A DNA stretch of 64,000 nucleotides from Mesorhizobium sp. 113-3-3 (GCF_016756495.1 NZ_AP023243.1:1178001-1242000); one strand, 5' to 3'. Counted from the first letter of the stretch, positions 8,620 to 17,228 are shown. Program-made: numbers and translations. Notes: generated by a model not told the origin, from the letters alone.

Positions 8620-9486
8620 TTGAGTTGCCTCGGCTCTCAGCCAGTCGGAGAAGGTGGTCATCGCCTGTGAGTGCTGGCGCCGGCGCCTTGCCGACAGCCA
8701 GTAGCGTCCGACATCGACCGTGCTGGCGAAGGGTTGCACCAACTGGCCGGAGCCAAGCTCACGGCTGAACATCGAGACCGGCAACAGCGCCACGCCGGCG
8801 CCCTGGACAGCGGCGTTGGCCATGGTGACGGAGGAATCGAAGACGATGCCCTTGATCGGCGGGCAATGCCGTCCCGCCGCCTCGAACCAGCGCAGCCATT
8901 CGTCCTCCCGGTAGGAGCAGAGCAGCGTTTCGCGCACGAGATCGGAGGGGTCGCGCAGGCGCGCGGCGATGTCGGGCGCGCAGGCCGGCGAGAACGAACC
9001 CGGCAGCAGCGGCGTGTTGTCGGTTCCCTGCCAGGAGCCGTCGCCGAATCGGATGGCGAAGTCGAGACCGTCGGCGGCGAGGTTGACCCGGTTGTTGTTG
9101 GTCGAGATCCGCAATTCGATATCCGGATAGGCCTGGTGGAACAGCGGCAAACGAGGGATCAGCCAGCCCGAAGCGAAAGTGCCGACGACACCGACGGTGA
9201 CGATGTCGTGGAAGCGGCCGCCCTCGAAACGGTCGAGCGTCACGCTGATCCTGTTGAAGGCATCGCTCAGCACCGGAAGCAAGGCCTCGCCTTCCTCGCT
9301 CAGGGCAAGACCGTGCGGCAGCCGGCGGAAAAGCCGGACGCCAAGCACCTCCTCGAGGCCCTTGACCTGATGGCTGACGGCGGCCTGGGTGACGCGCAGT
9401 TCGAGACCGGCGCCGGTGAAGGAGAGATGCCGGGCGGCGGCCTCGAAGGCGCGCAAGCCGTTCAGCGGAAGATGCGATCGTTTCAT
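8563..9486 (-). CDS. ampR: LysR-type regulator of beta-lactamase (AmpR)
   Basis: AmpR proteins sense muropeptides released when beta-lactams damage the wall and activate the divergent bla gene. This 307-residue protein matches the AmpR family closely over its length. It has the N-terminal HTH (PLNGLRAFEAAARHLSFTGA), the VGVVGTFASGWLIPRLP and STNNNRVNLAADGLDFAIRF stretches of the effector domain, and FDSSVTMANAAVQGAGVALLP. It is divergent from a class A beta-lactamase 99 bp away, the standard ampR-bla arrangement. The 3' end overlaps the SDR gene on the other strand, so the last 20 residues or so may be an unconserved tail. Confidence 0.9.
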   Translation of the reverse strand: MKRSHLPLNGLRAFEAAARHLSFTGAGLELRVTQAAVSHQVKGLEEVLGVRLFRRLPHGLALSEEGEALLPVLSDAFNRISVTLDRFEGGRFHDIVTVGVVGTFASGWLIPRLPLFHQAYPDIELRISTNNNRVNLAADGLDFAIRFGDGSWQGTDNTPLLPGSFSPACAPDIAARLRDPSDLVRETLLCSYREDEWLRWFEAAGRHCPPIKGIVFDSSVTMANAAVQGAGVALLPVSMFSRELGSGQLVQPFASTVDVGRYWLSARRRRQHSQAMTTFSDWLRAEATQSANALAAVDHQRLAGHEG

Positions 9487-9497
9487 CGACGCAAGCC

Positions 9498-9510
9498 CTA
9501 GTTTTTCTAA
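9498..9510. promoter_or_regulatory. Candidate AmpR operator in the ampR-bla gap
   Basis: The short dyad CTAGTTTTTCTAA (TTAG-N5-CTAG on the other strand) matches the T-N11-A LysR-box form and the A-rich spacer known from ampR-ampC intergenic regions. It lies just upstream of ampR, where AmpR sites are expected. The match is from memory of the family, not computed. Confidence 0.5.
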
Positions 9511-9585
9511 TGGCAGAGGCGACGTTTACTCGTTTGCGGCAGCGCCGGATCCGGTCCAGTTCTGCGGCGCGGGGCAACAGAGAGT

Positions 9586-10485
9586 ATGGACATGACGAGC
9601 AGACGCAGTTTCATCGGTGGTCTCGCAATGGTTTTGACGGCCCCCATCACGCTTGGCGCGATGGCGAAGGCGGCAACAAGCCCGACAAAATTTGATGGGC
9701 TGGCGCCGAAAATAAGGCGGATCGAGGCGAAAAGCGGTGGCCGGCTTGGCGTGGCCTGCCGGATCGCCGGAACGACGGTTCAGTTCGGCTATCGCGAGAA
9801 CGAGCTGTTCCCGATGTGCAGCACCTTCAAGGCGCTGGCGGCCGCACTGATCCTGCATCGTGTCGATGGCGGCATCGAACAACTCGACCGCAGCATAGAG
9901 GTGCCGCATGACGCCATCATCGCCAATTCCCCGACGACCAAGAAGTTCGCCGGCGGCACTATGACGGTGGCACAGCTCTGCGAGGCCGCGGTGACGGTCA
10001 GCGACAATGGCGCGGCCAATCTGCTGCTGGCTTCCTTTGGCGGGCCGCCGCAGCTGACCGCCTATCTGCGCTCGATCGGCGACACGGTGACGAGGCTCGA
10101 CCGGATCGAACCGGAGCTGAACGAGTCGACACCGGGCGACGCGCGCGACACGACCTCGCCGCTGGCCATGATCGACGACTACGAACGTCTCACCCTCGGC
10201 GACAGCCTCTCGCAAAGGGGCCGGGCGCAGCTTGTCGAGTGGCTGGTGGCCAACAAGACCGGCGACGACCGCATCAGGGCAGGATTGCCGAAAGACTGGA
10301 AATGCGGTGACAAGACCGGCACCGGCGCGCATGGCAGCACCAATGACGCGGCGGTCATCTGGCCGACGTCAGGCAGTCCAGTTCTGATGTCGGTCTACCT
10401 GACCGGCACCGAGCAAAGCCTGGCCAAGCGGAATGCAGTGATTGCCTCGGTCTCGCGGGCTTTGGTCGAAGCGATCGAGGCGTGA
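9586..10485 (+). CDS. bla: Class A beta-lactamase, Tat-exported
   Basis: Serine beta-lactamase that hydrolyses beta-lactams in the periplasm. All class A motifs are present: S79-T-F-K82 (Ambler 70-73), S139-D-N141 (130-132), E175-P-E-L-N (166-170) and K243-T-G245 (234-236). Length is 299 residues, normal with the leader. A twin-arginine signal (SRRSFIGG, 5-12) precedes a cleavage region near AKA-A. A Cys sits directly before the active Ser, as in carbapenemases of the KPC/NMC-A group. However, the paired Cys after KTGT is absent (Gly instead), so the diagnostic disulfide cannot form. ATG at 9586 or 9592 would both be possible. Expression is probably inducible through AmpR. Confidence 0.93.
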   Translation: MDMTSRRSFIGGLAMVLTAPITLGAMAKAATSPTKFDGLAPKIRRIEAKSGGRLGVACRIAGTTVQFGYRENELFPMCSTFKALAAALILHRVDGGIEQLDRSIEVPHDAIIANSPTTKKFAGGTMTVAQLCEAAVTVSDNGAANLLLASFGGPPQLTAYLRSIGDTVTRLDRIEPELNESTPGDARDTTSPLAMIDDYERLTLGDSLSQRGRAQLVEWLVANKTGDDRIRAGLPKDWKCGDKTGTGAHGSTNDAAVIWPTSGSPVLMSVYLTGTEQSLAKRNAVIASVSRALVEAIEA

Positions 10486-10533
10486 GCCTTTCGAGCAGCG
10501 CGGAGGTACCGCGCTGCATCTCCTCCCGGGTTT

Positions 10534-10607
10534 GACGCAATTCCCAAGGGAGAGCGCTACGTGCTTTTCCCGAGAAAACCGCGTCACACTTCTCCTGGAA
10601 TTGCGTC
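10534..10607. repeat. Intergenic inverted repeat between convergent bla and aldehyde dehydrogenase
   Basis: Eleven-base arms GACGCAATTCC and GGAATTGCGTC face each other across about 50 bp that contain smaller partial repeats (ACCGCGTCACA, TTGCGTCACA). The pattern resembles a short palindromic element common between genes in rhizobial genomes. It lies between two converging genes and touches the aldehyde dehydrogenase stop codon, so it may also end both transcripts. Confidence 0.6.
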
Positions 10608-12114
10608 ACACGTGCTTGCGGCCGCCGGTCTCGCGGAACCAGCTGTCCGGGTAGGGGTACCACCAGTCCTGGATCGCCGGCTTGTGGTCGATGATGACCA
10701 TTTTGGAGCGGCGGAAGGCGTCGAGCCCCTGGCGGCCGAGTTCGCGCCCGAGGCCTGAGGCTTTCCAGCCGCCGAAGGGCAGGGCGTCGTTGTCGATCAG
10801 TGGGTTGTTGACCCAGACCATGCCGGCCTCCAGCCGTTCGGCCGCCTCATGCGCTTCGGCGAGATCCGTGGTGAACACCGAGGCGCCGAGCCCGAACGGG
10901 CTGTCATTGGCCTGCCGGATCGCCTCGTCGAAATCCTTGACGCGGCAGATGGCGGCGACCGGGCCGAAGCACTCTTCGCGCACTATGGCCATGTCAGGGG
11001 TGACACTGGTCAGGATGGTGGGCTCGTAGAACCAGCCGGTGTTGTGCGCCGGCGGGATGCGCCCGCCGGTGACGGCCTTGGCGCCGTGCGCGATGGCATC
11101 GTCGACGAGACGCATGACCTTGGCACGAGCCGCCTCACTGACCAGCGGACCGATCTCGGTCCTGTCCATGCCATTGCCGATGCGCAACGCCCGCGTCTTC
11201 TCGGCGAACAACTCGACGAAGCGGTCATGCACGGCGTCGACGACGAAGAAGCGTTCCGCCGAGGTGCAGACCTGGCCGGTGAGGTGGAAGGCTGCGGTGA
11301 CGCTGCCGGCCGCGGCGACGTCGAGCGGGGCGTGCTTGCTAATAATCAGCGGATCGCTGCCGCCGGCCTCGATGACGCAAGGCTTCATGCGCTCGGCGCA
11401 AGCGACCGCCACCGCCTTGCCGGCGGCAACCGAGCCGGTGAAGGCGACCGCATGGGTGCGATCGGAAGCTATCAGCGCCTGGGCGGTCGCGGCCGCGCCG
11501 GGCAGGCAGGAGACCAGGCCCTCAGGAAGCGAGCGGAACACCGCCATGTAATCCAGCGTCGACAGCGTCGTCGCTTCGGCCGGCTTGATGATGCAGGCAT
11601 TGCCGGCGGCGAGCGAGGCCGCAACGGTCCAGCACATCAGCAGGATCGGAAAGTTGTAGGGCATGATGTGGACGGAGACGCCGTAGGGCTCGTAGCGCGC
11701 ATATTGGAACGAGCCGGCCTGCGTCGTGCCGGCGACCTTGCCGGCATCGTCGCGCGCCATCTCGGCATAATAGCGGAAGATCGGCGCGCAATTGGCGATC
11801 TCGCCGATCGCTTCCGGATAGGGCTTGCCCATCTCGCGCACCATCAGCTCGGCGCAGCGGGTGAAGTCAGCCGTCTCGATGGCGTTGGCGACCGCATGCA
11901 GATGTTTTGCCCGGCTCTTGGCGTCGAGCTTTTTCCAGGCGACTTGCGCCTTGGTTGCCGCGGTGAGCACGGCGTCGATCTCGCCATCGCTAGCCGCCGC
12001 GATGGCGCCGACCGTTTCCAGCGTTGCCGGATCGATCACTGCTTTGCTTGCACTGGCCATCGGCCGGTAGTCCGGATTGACGAAGAAGGTCGGCCGGTCA
12101 GGGTCGAAATCCAT
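10606..12114 (-). CDS. NAD(P)-dependent aldehyde dehydrogenase (succinate-semialdehyde dehydrogenase-like)
   Basis: Oxidises an aldehyde to the acid. The protein has 502 residues with the full ALDH fold: the NFP motif in IMPYNFPILLMCW, the cofactor-binding GSVAAG, the general-base Glu249 in EAGGSDPL and the catalytic Cys283 in LTGQVCTSAERFF. By context it could act like PuuC on the aldehyde released by the PuuB-like oxidase at 22410. It is the last gene of a leftward run (transporter, glycosyltransferase, cupins), 20 bp after the first cupin gene, and thus likely in one operon. The sequence alone does not separate succinate-semialdehyde from gamma-glutamyl-aminobutyraldehyde specificity. Confidence 0.9.
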   Translation of the reverse strand: MDFDPDRPTFFVNPDYRPMASASKAVIDPATLETVGAIAAASDGEIDAVLTAATKAQVAWKKLDAKSRAKHLHAVANAIETADFTRCAELMVREMGKPYPEAIGEIANCAPIFRYYAEMARDDAGKVAGTTQAGSFQYARYEPYGVSVHIMPYNFPILLMCWTVAASLAAGNACIIKPAEATTLSTLDYMAVFRSLPEGLVSCLPGAAATAQALIASDRTHAVAFTGSVAAGKAVAVACAERMKPCVIEAGGSDPLIISKHAPLDVAAAGSVTAAFHLTGQVCTSAERFFVVDAVHDRFVELFAEKTRALRIGNGMDRTEIGPLVSEAARAKVMRLVDDAIAHGAKAVTGGRIPPAHNTGWFYEPTILTSVTPDMAIVREECFGPVAAICRVKDFDEAIRQANDSPFGLGASVFTTDLAEAHEAAERLEAGMVWVNNPLIDNDALPFGGWKASGLGRELGRQGLDAFRRSKMVIIDHKPAIQDWWYPYPDSWFRETGGRKHV

Positions 12115-12134
12115 GGTCGTCCTTTCAGGTCCGC

Positions 12135-12479
12135 TCAGCGGATCATGTAGACCTTCTTGATCGTCTCATGGACGGTGCAGATGCCCTTCCAATCCTGCGG
12201 GAAGAAGGCCGCCGTGTCCGGCTCGATCTCGATCACTTCGCCGGATTCGTGCACATAGGTGCAGCGGCCTTCGAGGAAGTGGCAGAACTCGTCGCGCGTG
12301 ACGTGGCAGTGCCATTTGCCAGGGGTGCAGACCCACAGGCCGCATTCGGAGCGGCCTTCGGGTCCCTTGTGGAGCAGCTTGCCCGAAGTATGGGACTGCC
12401 CCTCGATCATGGTCGGGATGACGCCCCAGTCGACGAGGTCGGTGACGGCGAGAGGCGATTGCATGATTGGCGTGGTCAT
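12135..12479 (-). CDS. Small cupin-domain protein (DUF861/EutQ-like), paralogue 1 of 3
   Basis: A 114-residue single-domain cupin. Conserved blocks are SGKLLHKGPEGRSECGLWVC, then HVTRDEFCHFLEGRCTYVHE and AAFFPQDWKGICTVHETIKK. It shares this layout with the two following genes, so the three are tandem paralogues. DUF861 cupins are small beta-barrels, and some members of the superfamily act on ureides or ethanolamine metabolites; no activity can be assigned here. Gaps of about 20 bp to both neighbours point to one operon with the glycosyltransferase and aldehyde dehydrogenase. Confidence 0.82.
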   Translation of the reverse strand: MTTPIMQSPLAVTDLVDWGVIPTMIEGQSHTSGKLLHKGPEGRSECGLWVCTPGKWHCHVTRDEFCHFLEGRCTYVHESGEVIEIEPDTAAFFPQDWKGICTVHETIKKVYMIR

Positions 12480-12501
12480 ATCGAATTCCTTGAAAAGATG
12501 C

Positions 12502-12843
12502 TCACCGGCACATGAAGGCCTTGGTCAGCGTTTGCGTGATGACGGAGATGCCGGTCCAGCCGGCGGGGAAGAACACGAGCGTTCCGGCCGCGACCGGGAT
12601 TTCTTCGCCATTGTCGTGGACATAGCTGCCGTGACCCGACAGGAAATGGCAGAACTCGTCGGCGGCGAAGGTGACCTTGCGGGTGCCCGGCGTGCAGGAC
12701 CACAGGCCACACTCGCTCGATCCATCCGGGTTCTGCGACAGGATCTTGCCGGAGGCGCGCGGCGCGCCGGCAAGCGTGTTGCTGCCCGCGCCCCAATCCT
12801 CCAGTTCCACGGTCGAGGCCTGCAGCCAATGCGGTGTCGACAT
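12502..12843 (-). CDS. Small cupin-domain protein (DUF861/EutQ-like), paralogue 2 of 3
   Basis: A 113-residue cupin of the same family as its neighbours, with ASGKILSQNPDGSSECGLW, then FAADEFCHFLSGHGSYVHDN and LVFFPAGWTGISVITQTLTK. The ATG at 12843 was chosen because GGAG stands about 10 bases upstream; a longer reading from 12909 would overlap the third cupin gene. It has diverged most from the other two in the C-terminal strand. Function unknown; it is co-oriented and tightly spaced with the other cupins. Confidence 0.8.
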   Translation of the reverse strand: MSTPHWLQASTVELEDWGAGSNTLAGAPRASGKILSQNPDGSSECGLWSCTPGTRKVTFAADEFCHFLSGHGSYVHDNGEEIPVAAGTLVFFPAGWTGISVITQTLTKAFMCR

Positions 12844-12863
12844 GTGATCCAGCTCCGTTGCTT

Positions 12864-13214
12864 TCAAGCCAGCATGTAGACGTTGCGCATGGTCTCGTGC
12901 ACCGCGCATTCACCCGTCCAGCCGGCAGGGAACATGACCACGGTCCCGGCCGACACTTCTATCACTTCGCCGACATCCGAGCGGTAGGTCGCGCGGCCGG
13001 CGACGAAATGGCACAATTCATCGCGCGGGATCGAGAGCCGCCAGCGGCCCGGCGTGCACACCCAGATGCCGGATTCCGGCTGGTTGTTCGGCCCCTTATG
13101 CACCAGCCTGCCGGTGGAATGCGAGGCGCCTTCCAATGCGTCGGGCTGGGCGCCCCAGTCGACGAGATCGGTGCGGGTGGATGCGTGGTGGAGGTGCGGG
13201 GCGGAGGAGGTCAC
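12864..13214 (-). CDS. Small cupin-domain protein (DUF861/EutQ-like), paralogue 3 of 3
   Basis: A 116-residue cupin with STGRLVHKGPNNQPESGIWV, then IPRDELCHFVAGRATYRSDV and VMFPAGWTGECAVHETMRNV. It is closest to paralogue 1. It begins with GTG at 13214, overlapping the glycosyltransferase stop by 4 bp (GTGA), so its translation is likely coupled to that gene. It is the first cupin of the tandem. Three such genes in a row suggest a multi-subunit or substrate-diversified set, but this is inference. Confidence 0.8.
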   Translation of the reverse strand: MTSSAPHLHHASTRTDLVDWGAQPDALEGASHSTGRLVHKGPNNQPESGIWVCTPGRWRLSIPRDELCHFVAGRATYRSDVGEVIEVSAGTVVMFPAGWTGECAVHETMRNVYMLA

Positions 13215-14485
13215 AGCAGCGCCTCCAGCAAACCCGCTGCCTTCTCAGGCCCGTTCTGCGCGTGCATCTGCGCCGATGTCTTCGCCAGCTTCGCCTTCAT
13301 CTGGGGATCGGTCAGGCAGGTCTCGATCTTGGCGACCAGCTCGGCATCGCTCCAGTCATAGCGCGGCATGCCAAAGCCATGGCCGGTTTCCTCGACGCGG
13401 GTGGCGTTGTCGTGGCCGTCCCAGACATAGGGCATGATGATGGCGGGCTTGCCGAAATACAGGCACTCGGTGAACGAGTTGTTGCCGCCATGGTGGATGA
13501 CGGCATCGACCTGCGGGATGACCGAAGGCTGCGGGAACCAGCTCTCGACGATGACGTTGCCGGGCGCGTCCGTATACTGGTCCTTGTAGCCGCCGACATT
13601 GACCAGCGCGCGGTAGCGCGTCTTGCCCAGAGTGGCGATGATGCGCTTCAACAGCTCGACATCGCCGGCGCCGAGGCTGCCGAAGGAGACGTAGAGCAGC
13701 GGGCCGTCATTATTCTCAGTGAAGGTGGGTACCGCAAAAGGCTTCTCCTGCCGCACGCAGCCTTCGAGATACTGGAATTGTCGGGGGGCGAGCGGATGGC
13801 GGCGCTTGAACTTTGCCGCTTCAGGGTAGAGCAGCAGATTGAGATAGGGCGACGCCTCGAAGAACTGGCCGACCGGGTAGGGCGCCTCGTTGTTGGCCTT
13901 CAGGAAGGCGTTGAAGTCGTCATGGATCGGCTTGATCACCGCGTTGAAATGGTCGCGGTAGCGCTGGTGCCCGGCATGGTCGTTCTCGCCGCAGCCGGAG
14001 AGATGCGGCGGGATGTCCTCGTCCTCGATCTCGTTTTCCGAGCAGGAGATGACGCGCACCCATGGCTTGCCGAACTGCTTGATGGCCGGAAACAGGATGA
14101 CATTGTCGACGCAGATCACGTCGGGCTTGATGGCGGCCAGCACGCCCGGCAGGTCCTTCTGCGCCCATTTGGCGCTGTCGACGATCGCGGTCCAGCAATC
14201 CTTCACGTAATTGTCGACCTGGTCGTAGGGCGACTTGCGGAAATTCGGGATGTGGCCGTTGATGAAATCCTCCCAGAATTTCGCCATCTGCTCGGGCGGC
14301 ATCGGTTCGGAGAGGTTCACCGGATGCGCCTCGAAGCCGTAGCCTCTATAAACCTCGACGAAGCCGGGATCGGACAGGAACACGGCCTTGTGGCCGCGCG
14401 CCTCGACGGCTTGCGCGATGCCGACGGAGTTGAGCGCCGGGCCGTAGGCTGCTTCCGGGAAAAACGCGATCGTCTTCTGCGCCAT
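13211..14485 (-). CDS. GT1-type glycosyltransferase (YjiC/MGT-like), copy A
   Basis: Predicted nucleotide-sugar-dependent glycosyltransferase of 424 residues with the GT-B fold. The N-terminus FFPEAAYGPALNSVGIAQAV forms the acceptor lobe. The C-terminal donor motif resembles the GT1 signature: IHHGGNNSFTECLYFGKPAI, then MPYVWDGHDNATRVEETGHG. The start ATG at 14485 follows GAGAGGAG. It lies between an ABC transporter and three cupin genes, on a leftward operon. A second homologue of the same architecture lies at 19748 on the opposite arm of the island. The acceptor is unknown: it could be a small amine or natural product rather than cell-wall material, because no lipid-linked precursor genes are near. 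Confidence 0.8.
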   Translation of the reverse strand: MAQKTIAFFPEAAYGPALNSVGIAQAVEARGHKAVFLSDPGFVEVYRGYGFEAHPVNLSEPMPPEQMAKFWEDFINGHIPNFRKSPYDQVDNYVKDCWTAIVDSAKWAQKDLPGVLAAIKPDVICVDNVILFPAIKQFGKPWVRVISCSENEIEDEDIPPHLSGCGENDHAGHQRYRDHFNAVIKPIHDDFNAFLKANNEAPYPVGQFFEASPYLNLLLYPEAAKFKRRHPLAPRQFQYLEGCVRQEKPFAVPTFTENNDGPLLYVSFGSLGAGDVELLKRIIATLGKTRYRALVNVGGYKDQYTDAPGNVIVESWFPQPSVIPQVDAVIHHGGNNSFTECLYFGKPAIIMPYVWDGHDNATRVEETGHGFGMPRYDWSDAELVAKIETCLTDPQMKAKLAKTSAQMHAQNGPEKAAGLLEALL

Positions 14486-14498
14486 CAGGCTGCTCCTC

Positions 14499-15572
14499 TC
14501 ATTCTGCGAAAATTCTGACATCGGCGGGATCCCAGCCGAGTTCGACCTGGTCGCCTGACGAAACCGGCCTGCGGTCGGCGGCATCGGCGGTGACACGCAC
14601 CAGGAACGGTTTGGGCGACAGGGCAGTGCGGACATGCAGCTGCAGGTCGAGGCCATGATAGGCCAGCGCCTCGACCGTGCCGGTCGTGCGGTTGGCGGTC
14701 TCAGCCTCGGGAAACAGCCGGATACGTTCGGGCCGCACCGAGGCAACCGCGGATGCACCTGGGGAAAGTATGGCGGGAACCTTGCCGGTGATGCGCGCGC
14801 CGTTTGCCGCGACCACGCCGTCAGCGGCGGCCTTGCCGGGCACGAAATTCATCACGCCGATGAAGTCTGCGACGAAGCGGTCGGCGGGATGTTCATAGAT
14901 CGCGTGCGGCGTGTCGCATTGCAGCAGCCTGCCGTCCTTGAGCACCGCCATGCGGTCAGCCATGACCAGCGATTCCTCCTGGTCGTGGGTGACGATGACG
15001 AAGGTGATGCCGACTTCATGCTGCAGGCGCTTCAGCTCAAGCTGCATGGCGCCGCGCAGCTTCTTGTCGAGGGCGCCGAGCGGTTCGTCGAGCAGCAGCA
15101 GCCGGGGCCGTTTGACCAGGGCACGGGCCAAGGCGACGCGCTGCTTCTGTCCGCCCGACAATTGCTCCGGCTTGCGGTCTGCGAAAGGGACGAGTTCTGT
15201 GGTCGCCAGGATGGCGTCGACGCGGGAGCGGATTTCCTTAGCCGGCAGACGTTCCATCTCCAGGCCGTAGGAGACATTGGCGCGCACGCTCATATGCGGG
15301 AACAGCGCGTAGGACTGGAACATCAGGTTCACCGGCCGCTTGTTGGGCGGGGTCCTGGCGATGTCCTTGTCGTCGAGCAGGATGCGGCCGTCGCTCGGCG
15401 TCTCGAAACCGGCCAGCATGCGCAAGAGCGTGGTCTTGCCGCAGCCCGAGGGGCCGAGCAGGGCGAAGAATTCGTTTTCCCTGATGTCGAGCGAGATGCC
15501 GTCGACGGCGGTGACCCGGCCGAAATTCTTCGACACATGGTCGATGGCCAGGAGCGTGCGCGGTTCGCTCAT
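14499..15572 (-). CDS. ABC transporter ATP-binding protein, spermidine/putrescine type (second system)
   Basis: ATPase of 357 residues for the second polyamine-type importer. Walker A is GPSGCGKTT (residues 39-47), the signature is LSGGQKQRVALARAL and Walker B is LLLLDEPLGALD. A TOBE-type domain follows. The start ATG at 15572 overlaps the stop of the upstream permease by 4 bp. The gene sits 13 bp before the glycosyltransferase gene, so transporter and glycosyltransferase are probably one transcript. It is a paralogue of the ATPase at 3840. Confidence 0.92.
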   Translation of the reverse strand: MSEPRTLLAIDHVSKNFGRVTAVDGISLDIRENEFFALLGPSGCGKTTLLRMLAGFETPSDGRILLDDKDIARTPPNKRPVNLMFQSYALFPHMSVRANVSYGLEMERLPAKEIRSRVDAILATTELVPFADRKPEQLSGGQKQRVALARALVKRPRLLLLDEPLGALDKKLRGAMQLELKRLQHEVGITFVIVTHDQEESLVMADRMAVLKDGRLLQCDTPHAIYEHPADRFVADFIGVMNFVPGKAAADGVVAANGARITGKVPAILSPGASAVASVRPERIRLFPEAETANRTTGTVEALAYHGLDLQLHVRTALSPKPFLVRVTADAADRRPVSSGDQVELGWDPADVRIFAE

Positions 15573-16363
15573 TGGCCGATCATTCCCCGGTTGAGCCGCT
15601 GCGACAGGGTCAGCGCGGTGATGGAGACCGCCATGACGATGGTCGCCAGCGCGTTGATCTCCGGCGTGATGCCGAAGCGGATCATGGCGTAGATCTGCAT
15701 CGGCAGCGTGGTCGAGGCGCGGCCAGCGCCCGCGGTGAAGAAGGCAATGATGAACTCGTCGACCGACAGCGTGAAGGCGAGCAGCGCACCGGCGATCACC
15801 GCCGGCAGGATGACCGGCAAGGTCACGCGCCGGAACGTGGTGAGCGCGGAGGCGCCGAGATCGGCGGAGGCCTCGACGATCGACCAGTCGAAGCTCTTCA
15901 GCCGGGCACGCACCACCGAGCAGACGAAAGCGAGGTTGAAGACGACATGGGCGAGGATGATGGTGTGCAGGCCCATGGTCAGGTTGAGCATGGAGAAGAA
16001 CGACAGCAATGCGATTGCCAACACGATGTCGGGAATGATCATCGGCGCGAAGATCAGCGCTTCCAACCCTCTGCCATATTGCCGGCGCATCTCGACGCCG
16101 ATCGCCAGCAGCGTGCCGAGCAAGGTGGCGATGGCCGTGGAGACCAGCGCCACGATCAGCGTGTTGAGCGCGGCGGACAGGATCGCGGAATTGTGGGCCA
16201 GCGCGGCGTACCATTTCAGCGAAAAGCCCGACCACGCCGTCGGCAATCCGCCTTCGTTGAAGGAGAGTGCCACCAGCACGGCGATCGGGATGTAGAGGAA
16301 GGCGAAGACGAGGGTGAGCACAAGCCAGAGCGTGCGCCGCGTCGCCGGAGAGCGCTCAGCCAT
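15569..16363 (-). CDS. ABC transporter permease, polyamine type (PotC-like, second system)
   Basis: Membrane subunit of 264 residues with about six transmembrane segments. The EAA loop reads VEASADLGASALTTFRRVTL, followed by LLAFTLSVDEFIIAFFTAG, where PotC proteins carry a similar FSxDxFxIxFF stretch. It overlaps both neighbours: 8 bp with the upstream permease and 4 bp with the downstream ATPase, so the three are translationally coupled. Confidence 0.92.
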   Translation of the reverse strand: MAERSPATRRTLWLVLTLVFAFLYIPIAVLVALSFNEGGLPTAWSGFSLKWYAALAHNSAILSAALNTLIVALVSTAIATLLGTLLAIGVEMRRQYGRGLEALIFAPMIIPDIVLAIALLSFFSMLNLTMGLHTIILAHVVFNLAFVCSVVRARLKSFDWSIVEASADLGASALTTFRRVTLPVILPAVIAGALLAFTLSVDEFIIAFFTAGAGRASTTLPMQIYAMIRFGITPEINALATIVMAVSITALTLSQRLNRGMIGQ

Positions 16364-17228
16364 CTGTGTCTCCCGCAGCCTGCGCTGCCTGCCCCGAGGC
16401 GCGATTGGCGGCCATCGCTTGCGCCATCAGCACCAGCAGCATGATGGCGATCAGCGCCATGGCGAGCGCGGCGCCGAACGGCCAGTCATTGGCGGTCAGG
16501 AACTGGTCGTAGACGAGATTGCCGATCATCTGGAAACGGCCGCCGCCGAGCAGCGCCGGGGTGACGAAATTGCCGATCGACAGCACGAAGACGAAGACCG
16601 CGCCGGCGGCGATGCCGGGCACGGTCAGCGGCAGGATGACACGGCGGAAGGTGGTGGCGGCCGAGGCGCCGAGATCGCGCGAGGCTTCGGCGAGTTCCGG
16701 GTTGAGCCGCGACAGCGGCGCGTAGCAGGCGAGGATGACGAAGGGCAGATAGTTGTAGACCAGGCCGGCGATGACCGCGCCTTCGGTGTAGAGCATCGAT
16801 GGCGGTTCGCCGGTATAGCCGAACCAGCGGAGGAGTTGGGTGATCAGGCCCTCGCGGTTGAGCAGCACGATCCAGGCATAGGTGCGGATCAGATAGTTGG
16901 ACCAGAACGGCAGCACGGCGAAGAACAGGAACACGGGCTGCCAGCGGCGCGGTGCGGCTGCGATGGCGTAGGCGGCGGTATAGCCGATCACCACCGCGAT
17001 CAGCGTGGCGGTGCCGGCGATGCGCGCGGATTTGAGGAAAATGCCGGCGTAGAGCGGGTCGAAGACCAGCCCGAAATTCTCCAGCGTGAAAGTGTAGTCG
17101 ATGCCGCCATAGATGCCGCGCCGGAAGAAGGCGAGCGCCAGCACCAGCGCGCACGGCACCACCATCAGCGCGGTCAGCCAGACCAGCGCCGGGGCCATCA
17201 GCAGGGAGGAGCGGGATGGGCGCGTCAA
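16356..17228 (-). CDS. ABC transporter permease, polyamine type (PotB-like, second system)
   Basis: Membrane subunit of 290 residues. The first helix is MAPALVWLTALMVVPCALVL; the EAA loop is LAEASRDLGASAATTFRRVI. FVLSIGNFVTPALLGGG matches the corresponding PotB segment. It is the second gene of the transporter operon. The binding-protein gene upstream is separated by about 250 bp of palindromic repeat (17281-17430) rather than by a tight junction. Confidence 0.92.
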   Translation of the reverse strand: MTRPSRSSLLMAPALVWLTALMVVPCALVLALAFFRRGIYGGIDYTFTLENFGLVFDPLYAGIFLKSARIAGTATLIAVVIGYTAAYAIAAAPRRWQPVFLFFAVLPFWSNYLIRTYAWIVLLNREGLITQLLRWFGYTGEPPSMLYTEGAVIAGLVYNYLPFVILACYAPLSRLNPELAEASRDLGASAATTFRRVILPLTVPGIAAGAVFVFVLSIGNFVTPALLGGGRFQMIGNLVYDQFLTANDWPFGAALAMALIAIMLLVLMAQAMAANRASGQAAQAAGDTDG

